Origin: Channallabes apus
Lineage: Eukaryota; Chordata; Actinopteri; Siluriformes; Clariidae
Assembly: GCA_030522415.1 (NCBI GenBank)
Contig: CM060113.1
Location: 3,581,467-3,645,466, forward strand
Direction of reading: 5' to 3'
DNA: 64,000 bases
Shown: piece after piece, positions 55,871 to 64,000 of the stretch
Position numbering within the stretch: the stretch's first letter is position 1
Layout of the letters: every line of letters starts with the position of its first letter
The notes under the pieces: generated by a model
Told to the model about the DNA's origin: nothing
Database searches by the model: none
What the model saw: the letters and a program-made list of their open reading frames with translations, nothing else
Made by a program: the position numbers and the translations under genes

Positions 55871-55927
<57 letters not shown>

Positions 55928-55932
55928 CGTGT
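55871..55932 (+). repeat. (TG)n microsatellite with GC interruptions
   Basis: About 60 bases of TG with three gcgtg interruptions. Confidence 0.93.
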
Positions 55933-56271
55933 CAGTGTGTACTTGTTATTCCGCAGGCGGTCTGGTGGACGTGCCGAAGCCTCTAAATGAGAATGTGAGT
56001 GCTGGAGTGTCCAGAAAATCAGCTTAGGTGGCACTTTAATAGAGAAAGTGAAGTGACCTTTGACCTCAGCGGTTCGACTCAGACCTCAGAGCACTTTGTT
56101 TCCTTTCTGCTAAGTGAATATTGTGGTTCTCTGTTTTTTTTTTTGTTAAAAAAGTGTCTCTGGTCAGAGGAAGTGTGTGAAAGAATCTTATTGAATGGCT
56201 TTATCTTTGTTCTAACAACACACACACACACACACACATATTGTTCTCTCCATATATCTTGGGATTAGACA
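55933..56271. other. Nothing recognised
   Basis: Anonymous sequence with a (CA)n at 56217-56239. Confidence 0.4.
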
Positions 56272-56273
56272 TA

Positions 56274-56790
56274 CAGTGGAACCTCGGATTACGAGTAATG
56301 CGGTTTACGAGTTTTCGGCAAGACCAGCAAAGGTTTAACAAAGAATAAATTTTGAATTGGAAAACAAACAAGACTTGGGTTACGAGTACCGAGTATCATG
56401 TATCACGCATGCGCTTCTTGTTTTGACGCTGAGCGTCATGTGATCACAACTGAGCCAACGGTTTTTCTCTCCCTTGTGCTGTGGAATTGTGGATAATCAT
56501 CTCCCCTGCTGGGTCTTAGTTTGTGTCTCTTACTGGTATAATCAACATCCGTGCATGCGTGTACTGTTTTTCTATAACACTGTGACCACGTGTGTGTGTG
56601 TGTAAAACATATTTTATTTTGTGTCTGTATGTGTGTGTACAGCGCGCATGTAAAGCAAAAGAAAGTCCCATTAGAGAGGTTAAAGATCCATTTTCTCTCT
56701 TTGTCATCATGTATGTGCGTGCATCATTTGACATCGTGCCCCTTTACACACAGACTCTAACTCTTACACCGCGCCACCCCCTCTCGGCTT

Positions 56791-56833
<43 letters not shown>

Positions 56834-57168
56834 CTCTACACAGAAACTCTGCTCTGTTGCGATTCTTTTCAAAGATAAAGTGCGGGTTCATTTGTTTGTT
56901 TGTTTTACTTTACAGCAGTGATTCCATTAGTATGCACTCACGCGAGTGTCCTTGCTAATTTTTCAGGATTTATTTTAACTTTTTTTAAAGTGCAGGTTAA
57001 TTTGTTTTATTTTTAATGTATGAATTATTTTAATGCATTTATTTTTTGGGGCTGTGGAACCAATAATTTGAGTGTCCATTATTTCTTATGGGAAAATTTG
57101 GATCGTATTCCATACGAATACGAGTGCGCTTCCGGAGCGAATTATGCTCGTAATACAAGGTTCCACTG
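56274..57168. mobile_element. 895-bp non-autonomous Tc1/mariner-type element
   Basis: Left end cagtggaacctcggattacg, right end (reverse complement) cagtggaaccttgtattacg; the match covers about 24 bases. TA flanks both ends (56272-56273 and 57169-57170). The words cagtggaacctcgg and ttacgag are typical of a fish mariner/Tigger-type end. No transposase frame is recognisable. The interior includes TG (56590-56604) and CA (56793-56829) microsatellites that have probably grown since insertion. Confidence 0.87.
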
Positions 57169-57170
57169 TA

Positions 57171-57835
57171 TTGTGGTTTCTGAGATGCTTTTCTGGTCAC
57201 CGTGGATGTAAAGAGATTACTTGAAAATCCCAGAAGCCCATTAACTGAAGCACCTTCTTACTTACTGTATAATATTAAAGCAGAAGCAAATCACCATCTG
57301 TTCTCTAAGTGGGATATAAAAAAAAAAGAAAAAGAAAGAAGTCAGGAAGACACCAGCAGTGGCGCTGGCGTACAGCCTTAACGCTGACATCAATCTGTAA
57401 GTGTGTATCAGCTGAACTCTGAATCAGAGTGTGAGAAACAGCAGCTCAGGGCCTCATAACAGGGTGTGAATTCTCATAAAACCCACTCCTGCTCTATTCC
57501 CATAATGCACCACATCTGCGTTGAGCTGGAAACGGAACAGCAGACGAGAGACCTCATGGAGGAACGAGTGAGAGTGATGGAGAAGTGTTGTTCTGGGAGT
57601 GCACCTGCTTAAAGAGATGGAGATAAACGATAAGAAAGCTGAGGGAATAACTAACGAGACACCGGAATTAGCAACACTTCTAAATCTGCATTACAGAGCA
57701 CCAGCGGAAGACGCAACGTATTGTGGAGTAAATTGTTAGGCATTTCTGCCATTATTTCTGCAGAGATTGGATTTTTTTCCTTAGACAAAAATGTATGTAA
57801 AAAAAAAAAAAGTAAAAAAAAAATCATGTCTCCAG
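57171..57835. other. Nothing recognised
   Basis: Anonymous sequence with A runs at 57319-57345 and 57799-57824. Confidence 0.4.
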
Positions 57836-57970
57836 TAGGGGCAGCAGTCTTTCAGGAGGTTGAGATTCGAAGTTGCTGATAAGGGAGATGGAGGTTCAAG
57901 TCCCGCCACTAACAAGTCAACATTGTTGGGTCTTTGGGCAAAACCCTTAATCCTACAGCCCATAAAAAGC
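57836..57970 (+). mobile_element. SINE family B, degenerate
   Basis: Head ggggcagcagtctttcagga, B-box ggttcaagtcccgccac, and ttgttgggtctttgggcaaa followed by acccttaatcctaca, corresponding to the gagcaaggcccttaacc block of other copies. Confidence 0.65.
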
Positions 57971-58497
57971 AGGCCACTTCATGAAGTGCCAGTCCTAGTC
58001 CCAGTCCTGGTTAGGAAAAGAAGGGTTTCGATAGGACGAATATCTAGAGTAAGTACCAGTACCATATCTTACAGATAGAATGATCTGAATATTTTCAGTC
58101 CTAAGAAAAATGAGACAAAGCCCAGGGAAAAAAAGGAAGGAGTCTCCAGTGCAAACATTTTGTTACATTGCTGTATGACATCTTTAGGACAGACTTGTGG
58201 TTTTTCGAAAAACATAACAACGTGTGTAAGAAAGAGATAATCGAGGCTGGTGAGGGACGAGTTTCAGACGAACTTCACAAATCAGAACAGGAGCTTGTTT
58301 TCTGAATATTAAATGAGACTATAAATTAATACTGTAGAAATAACATGCTTTTTTATTAAAGATTAAGAGTTATATTATTAGTAGTAGTATCTAACAATAA
58401 TTGTTCATCAATTGCAGTGGTATGAAACATATAACAACCTCCTTAACATGCAGTTTTATAAAAAATAATCGACTATGGTGTGGTAACAATAACTCTT
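57971..58497. other. Nothing recognised
   Basis: Anonymous sequence. Confidence 0.4.
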
Positions 58498-58748
58498 TCT
58501 CATTCATTTTCTATACCGCTGATCTTTGGCGTAACAGGGTTGCGGGGGCCTAGAGCCTATCCCAGGGGACTCAGGGCACGAGGCCAAACCATCACATGCA
58601 CACATACAGTACTACAGGCAATTTGGGAATGGGAATTAACCTAACATGCATGCCTAACATAGGCGGCTGGAGAAAGTCAGAGGAAACGCAGTAACCCTAA
58701 GAATGTTCAAACTCCATCCACACAGACCTGAGGCAGGGATTGAACCCT
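58498..58748 (-). mobile_element. SINE family A, degenerate, head missing
   Basis: Tail catttctataccgct-type start at 58502, then gagcctatcccaggggactc, gcaatttgggaatgggaatt and cacacagacctgaggcaggg. It stops at the B-box region, where a family B SINE in the same orientation begins. Confidence 0.75.
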
Positions 58749-58751
58749 TCG

Positions 58752-58926
58752 GCATTTGACAGAAGCCCTTATGTAGAATGACTAAAATCGATATATTTTA
58801 TCTCATTACACATCTGAGCAATTGAGGGTTAACGGCCTTGCTCAAGACCCCAACAGTGGCAACTTGGTGGTTGTGGGATTTGAACCAGGGATCCTCTGAA
58901 CCAATGCCTTAACCACTGAGCTACCC
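58752..58926 (-). mobile_element. SINE family B, reversed
   Basis: Minus strand: gtagctcagtggttaaggca, ggttcaaatcccacaac, cagttgccactgttggggtc-like block, gagcaaggccgttaaccctc, and the tail block with gcatttggcagatg-type wording. Confidence 0.8.
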
Positions 58927-59892
58927 TTGCATTTGGCTTTGCTGAACAACTTGCTGGTTAAAAAATGGCACCTCAGTTCTTAAGAGAATGAACAATATGA
59001 CATCATGAGGTCGATAGGATCCTAATGTACTTTTCCTTGAGCAGCTGATTTCACTCTTACTGGCAGGAAATATTTCGGAAGTCCCTATTCTGAAGAGTCT
59101 CACATCTTTTTTTTTACATCCTGTAAGATATTTTACTATGGTATGTACTATGAACGATGAACAATGAACTTTAGTAGCCACTGTGGTACCCAGTAAGTAC
59201 CATGGTATTCACCAAATTATTGTGTATTTGGCCTTTTGAGGGCGCCGCAGGAGGTAAAAACGACATTGCTATATAAATATTACAATTATCATATGTAAAC
59301 ATGTATAACATATTATTGACAGTAACCTGGTATATCGTCCATAGTACTATACTATAGTAGATTACAATTGTACCACAGTAGAAAGTGGGAGATCTATGTA
59401 CAATAGTGTGCTACACATACTACACTTTACTATGTGATAAAATGTCCTGTAGGATCCAAGTGGATTAGGATGCCAATAGTTAATGTCCAGTAATACTAAC
59501 AATATTTGATGTTGAAATAAACTGTCCTTGTTTTATAACCTACACTAACTAGTGCAGCTAGTACTGTAATAGCTAGGCAGCACGATAGGGATTGGTTACA
59601 TCTCAAGATAGTGAGAATTATACAGTACAACCTCGAGCCTGAGCCACCTGAGCTGCCACTCCCCTGAGCTCGAAAATAAAGTGCCTGCCCCTCCCCCCAC
59701 TCCCCCCCCCCCATTATCATTGAGTCTGTTTCTTGCAGCTGCTTGTTCGTCACTCGTCAGCAGTAATTGCGAGACGAAGTAGCATCTGTTCATCAGCTCT
59801 GGAAGCATGATGGAGTAGATGCTTATGTAACATGAAGGATCAAAAAGTGTCAGAGATAAAGGATAAAGGAAGCGGCCAGAACAGGGTGGAAT

Positions 59893-59927
<35 letters not shown>

Positions 59928-60417
59928 TGGGCTTACCAGAGAGAGACATCACAGACAATTAGTGGTAATGTGTGTAGGCGGGGCAGGGAGGTGTGCAGCG
60001 GGGTTCATCGAGTGTGACTACCTGCATCAATTAAACTCACTCAGGCAGGACTTTGACTGAGTCTCTCTCTCTCTTTCTCTCTCTCTCTTAGTCTTTCTAT
60101 CTCCGAACAAGGTTATGGTCAACTCCAAGGGTGCAATGCTTCTCTGCTAATTAAAGAGCACCTCTGAGCAGAGAAGGCTGTACTGTAGCTGATTACAGGC
60201 AAAATAAATGATTTTCAGCTGCTCTATTCAACCGGTTTATTCGATCGATACACAGGAACATATCCTGTTTTGTATCACAGTGAGATTATTCGAGTAAATC
60301 AATACAGTACAAATTGGTTGTTCAAAGCACCTGTAATTTTATAAATATATTCAGACTCAAACATTTTTGCCTCTTATTTTATGGTTTAAATCTTTTTCAT
60401 TTCTGGATGCATTAGGT
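58927..60417. other. Anonymous DNA with GA/CT tracts
   Basis: (GA)n at 59898-59925, (CT)n at 60061-60090 and a C-rich run at 59690-59712. No exon or mobile element recognised. Confidence 0.5.
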
Positions 60418-60718
60418 CCAATTAGCACTGTCGCCTTGCACCTCCATGGTCAGTGTTCAGCTCCCGCCTCAGGTCTGTGTGCATGGAATTTGGTGTTCAT
60501 GATGGGTTTCCTCCGGGTACTCTGGTTTTCTCCAACAGTCCAAAGACTAGATTAAGCTAACTGGCATTGACCGTAACGTGTATGTGCTTTTGGTCCCTAT
60601 GAATAGACAGTTTGGCACCATGTCCATGGTGTACCCCGTCTAGTGCCCTGAGTCCCCTGGGATGGGTTCCAGGCCGCCTGCACCTCTGTACAGCATAAGT
60701 GGTATAGAGAGTGAGTAT
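60418..60718 (+). mobile_element. SINE family A, degenerate
   Basis: Head ccaattagcactgtcgcctt, gcacctccatggtcagtgtt, tgggtttcctccgggtactc, ggcaccatgtccatggtgta, cctgggatgggttccaggcc, and the end gcataagtggtatagagagt. Confidence 0.8.
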
Positions 60719-61671
60719 CTAAGTTTAGAAATTAATTCATAGTATTAATACACTGTCTATAATAATAATAATAATAATAATAATAAAAGAACACATCCCA
60801 AAATGCCACCACAAAAGAATTAAGTCTTGCTGTTGAACTTCATCATGAACAACATGCTGCAAGTTAATTTATGTTAATTTATTCTCACTTGGTTGAGTGA
60901 AATATTTTTCAATGCATGAATATTAAGTTTAAACCAATTACCAGATGTTTTACCAGCTTTGGAAAATTGTGAACATTATTTAAGGTTTATTACTGCCGGA
61001 GTTCATGGAATTGTTCTATTTGTATTAAAATAATGCAGCAATTAATGTTAGTTAAAGTTCAGCTCTGAGTTTTGACCTCATTGTTTTCATTAATATATAC
61101 AGAGACACACGGGTCGTGTACGCTGAGGAAGCTCCTTAATGACTGCAGGAGGTATGGAGACTGTTTACGTGAATTAATGAGAACTCAAGTCCAGTGGTTT
61201 CCAGAGCAGTATGTTTGAATCTGTATGCGTTTTAATATTTATTATATATCTATATTTAAGCCATATCACACTTGAGGTTGTGCTGTTGTAGTGAATATCA
61301 GCATGGCTGTAATGTGCTCATAGGCACGAGTACTGAAGATATCCCAGCCGTGCCCAGATGTTGGTTTGTACGACAGTTCCGACAAACACCATTTATTATC
61401 ACCAGATTATTATTTGTTTGTTTATTTAAATAGTTATTTTGATTCACTAACACAAATCCTTTAACACCTGGTGGAAATAACAAACTGTGATGGAGCTGGC
61501 AACCGGCATTTAGTGAGCAACAGTTAGTGTAATTAGCAGGATGTGAAAGTAGTTTTTAATTCTTACTGGTGCTGTGTAGCCAAAAGGTGAGGAGTAAACC
61601 ATGGCAGTGGTGGACAGTCCTGAGAAACTCACCAGATTTACCTTATACTGTATTTCCACTTATTCCACTTT
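60719..61671. other. Nothing recognised
   Basis: Anonymous sequence with an (AAT)n run at 60756-60784. Confidence 0.45.
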
Positions 61672-61689
61672 AGAATATCAGCTCTGTTG
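61672..61689 (+). repeat. Target-site duplication of SINE D, left
   Basis: AGAATATCAGCTCTGTTG, one mismatch to 62127-62144. Confidence 0.93.
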
Positions 61690-62126
61690 GCCTCCGAGTG
61701 GTGCAGTGGTAAAGCCTTATCATCCAGAGATCGCTGGTTCGATTCCCGGGTGATGCTGTAACCTCTCGCAGCCGGAGGTCTAGAGAGAGCTGATTGGCTG
61801 ATCTCTCTTAGAGGGGCGAGATGAGAGGTATTTCGTGGTCCGACATTAATCACATTAATCAGGGGCATCTGTGAGCTGACGCAAGCGGAAGGAGTGGATA
61901 GCGCTGTCCTCTGAGTGTGTTACACCGCCCCAACGGTGAGTGAGCAATTTGAAAAGATGCGGTCGACTGGCGTCACATGGTTCGGAGGAAACATGTGATT
62001 GTCTTCGGGCCTCCCGACTGAGTGGTAGTAGTAGCCATAATGTGGGAGCCCCCTAGTGATGGGGAGGAATTGGACATGACTAAATTAGGGAGAAAATCTG
62101 GAAAAAAATCCCACCCCCCAAAAAAA
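61690..62126 (+). mobile_element. SINE family D, full length with 18-bp target duplication
   Basis: Head gcctccgagtggtgcagtgg and B-box ggttcgattcccgggtg are tRNA-like. The body includes agctgattggctgatctctc, tgtgagctgacgcaagcgga, aaaagatgcggtcgactggc and cctagtgatggggaggaatt, and it ends ggagaaaatctgg plus an A-rich tail. AGAATATCAGCTCTGTTG (61672-61689) and AGAATATCAGCTCCGTTG (62127-62144) flank it with one mismatch. This long SINE type is widespread in fish. Confidence 0.92.
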
Positions 62127-62144
62127 AGAATATCAGCTCCGTTG
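62127..62144 (+). repeat. Target-site duplication of SINE D, right
   Basis: AGAATATCAGCTCCGTTG, one mismatch to 61672-61689. Confidence 0.93.
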
Positions 62145-63525
62145 ACGTTCTAGGGTTGAAACCCAAACAGTGTCAAAAGGAAAGCTAGTGCACTATGTAC
62201 CTTGTTCCACACCAAGTTGAACTAACTGATGATTTACCCAAAGCACAAAACATGTAAGGCTATGACCTTCAAAAGGTTAAACTGATCAATATTTGCTTTG
62301 ACCTCATCTTTACTACCACTTAGCAAGCAACAGTCCTTCGTGTAAAAGATTAGCTTCGTGTCATAAAATCTAATGATTTACCCAACCTTTGATTTTTAAA
62401 CAGACCCAACGAACAGACACTTTTATAATTGCAATCTACAACCACAAGCACAAGTGAGCTTTGAATTAAATACACTGTTTTAACAAAGGCGTCCCTCGCC
62501 ATCGATCAAACAACATCTATGCTGGTATTCTTTTTCACTTCTAACTCAATGTTTACGCTAAAGCACCATTAGTGGAATCCCTCTCGTCCAATCAGATTGC
62601 TCAATCGGGAACTAAGTTCTGTATAATAGCAATTAAAAGTATTTTGAATCTAAGGTAATGGAAGTAATTTTTCTTATCACTAGATTATTATAGGTCAAAT
62701 ATAAAATTCTTTAGGTTTTTAGATTATTGTACAAATTTTCTTATTCTCCAGCCAAATCGTTCTGCTTCATTTTCTTCTCTTCAAATAAATGCTTAAAATT
62801 GACGAAATATCTGCCAATAAACCAGCCCAAGAATGTCTATGCTAATGTTTAATAGGTTTAATAATCATATATTTGGACTACATTCAAGATATTTTCACTT
62901 GCCAATGCGGTATTTTTGCAATTATTTCCAATCCAGGTCTTTTCTTCTCATATCCACCTAATGGCTGTACTGTATACTCCATTTAAATACACTCAGCTTG
63001 GAATCCACGGGTTTTAATTTCGCACCCAAATTACAGTAGCTCTCTGTATGTCTTGCTGGAGACAGATAAGCTGAAGGCAGCAATACACTGTGAAACTTGG
63101 GGATGTTAAAACATTAAAACTTTAAATTGTTCAGTGAAAGAACATATTGAGGAAATCTTTTCTAATTTTCTATCATTAACTAGCTAGATAACTAATTGAA
63201 CTATTTTTGTCTTGCTAATGCCATGTTCGCCTACTTTACCATGAATTTGTGTTAAGAGCAGTTCCCACTTTTCATGATTTTGCTATAAATTTAAAGACAG
63301 TGATGAGCTTTGGGTAGTCACATGTTAATCTCATATCTTATCAGGATGTGACTGTGTGGCCTGTTGGGATCTGAATGACACTGGGTAGATCACCCTCAAA
63401 ATGTTTGTGGCGGATCTACAGCTTTTATGACTTGTAGAGCTGCTGCATGTTCTTGTTATCTTGGTCATTCCTGGCTTCTGTTGTCAGTCTGTGATTATAG
63501 ACTGTGACAGCAAGGAGTTTTAAGT
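62145..63525. other. Nothing recognised
   Basis: Anonymous sequence. The words aggaaagctagtgcactatg at 62179 parallel 4557-4576 and belong to a diffuse fish repeat. Confidence 0.4.
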
Positions 63526-63790
63526 GCCAGAAGGGCATATGCACCCATCATGCATAGTGTCCACTGTACAAGCCTCTGGAGACAGTGTTATGATCTGGAG
63601 TTGCTTAAGTCGGTCAGGTAGAGACTCAGCAATGTTATGTGGCAATAAAATGAAGTCAGCTGACGACCTGAATTTACTGAATCACCAGATTATCATATCT
63701 ATGGAGTTTCTCTTCCTCCCTGATGGCACACGCCATATTCCAGGACTCAGAGCGTGAGAAAGAGGTTCTGGGAGCATGAGGACATCTCAA
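63526..63790 (+). pseudogene. Tc1 transposon remnant, same family as 14294-14680
   Basis: Text such as atgcacccatcatgcatagt, gtgttatgatctggag, caatgttatgtggcaataaa and cagctgacgacctgaattta gives the protein words MHPSCIV and SVMIW, then LNLLNHQ. It corresponds to the middle of a Tc1 transposase, between the first and second catalytic residues. No inverted repeats and no catalytic residues are visible. It keeps the region between SVMIW and the second aspartate better than the copy at 14294. Confidence 0.75.
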
Positions 63791-63858
63791 ACTGGGCGCC
63801 ATCTTGTGTGTAATCAAAGCTAAAGGATCTTCTTCTTTTGTCTTTCGGCTGTTCCCTT

Positions 63859-63999
63859 TCAGGGGTCGCCACAGTGAATCATCTGCCTCCATCTAACCCT
63901 GTCCTCTGCATCCTCTTCTCTGACACCAACTAATTTCATGTCCTCTCTCACTGCATCCATAAATCTCCACTTTGGTCTTCCTCTAGACCTCCTGCCTGG
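63859..63999 (-). pseudogene. C-terminus of a LINE reverse transcriptase (runs off the window)
   Basis: The minus-strand frame is open for 46 codons to a stop at 63859-63861: PGRRSRGRPKWRFMDAVRED, then MKLVGVREEDAEDRVRWRQM and IHCGDP. The words RGRPK...RFMD, REEDA.DR and RWRQMI...GDP match the tail of RTE/Rex-like non-LTR retrotransposon polyproteins in fish. The 3' part of the element (ctttcggctgttccctttca side) extends toward 63825. The rest of the gene lies beyond position 64000, so completeness cannot be judged. Confidence 0.75.
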
Positions 64000-64000
64000 C

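Overview
This window is vertebrate nuclear DNA from a teleost fish, most likely a catfish (Siluriformes). That placement is an inference. It rests on the dense mix of fish-type Tc1/mariner transposons, several tRNA-headed SINE families (the commonest resembles the Mermaid/Merman-type elements known from catfish and zebrafish) and very frequent dinucleotide microsatellites. There are no operons, ribosome-binding sites or prokaryotic features. I found no convincing host protein-coding gene. The stretch reads as intergenic or deep-intronic DNA, with at most a few weak exon candidates (42414-42467 on +, about 51921-52197 on -).

Layout. 1-8.5 kb: mostly anonymous AT-rich DNA with decayed SINE copies, TG-associated repeats and a worn LINE tail. 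8.6-10.2 kb: a complete Tc1 transposon with an intact 340-residue transposase, lying in a (TA)n tract with a full-length SINE beside it. 11.3 kb: the worn C-terminus of a mariner transposase. 14.1-14.7 kb: a SINE fragment joined to a Tc1 remnant. 17.9-19.0 kb: a 5'-truncated LINE. 19.9-21.2 kb: a second Tc1-type element with intact ends but a broken, internally deleted transposase. 21.4-25.2 kb: the most striking structure, two long arrays of a TATAG-based pentamer, each followed by a nearly identical 293-bp non-repetitive segment, so the array and its flank were duplicated in tandem. 27.0-28.2 kb: a G-poor degenerate repeat field with a clear 142-151-bp tandem duplication. 29.4-31.3 kb: a SINE nested inside another SINE, and a split Tc1 remnant. 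36.5-39.7 kb: a cluster of four SINE copies, one with a perfect 13-bp target-site duplication. 43.5-47.5 kb: a Tc1 remnant split by a SINE, a short telomere-like run, a 604-bp inverted-repeat transposon and a 453-bp mariner-derived miniature element. 47.6-60.7 kb: more SINE copies, long TG/CA tracts, a 152-bp tandem duplication and an 895-bp TA-flanked inverted-repeat element. 61.7-64 kb: a full-length SINE with an 18-bp target-site duplication, another Tc1 remnant, and the C-terminal coding end of a LINE reverse transcriptase that runs off the window.

The genes present are those of mobile elements. The only intact coding sequence is the Tc1 transposase at 8816-9838. Non-autonomous elements (SINEs, miniature inverted-repeat elements) presumably depended on LINE or transposase proteins supplied from elsewhere. 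Coordinates of degenerate copies are approximate to about 10-20 bases because they were set by eye; family names come from memory of fish repeats, not from a database search.
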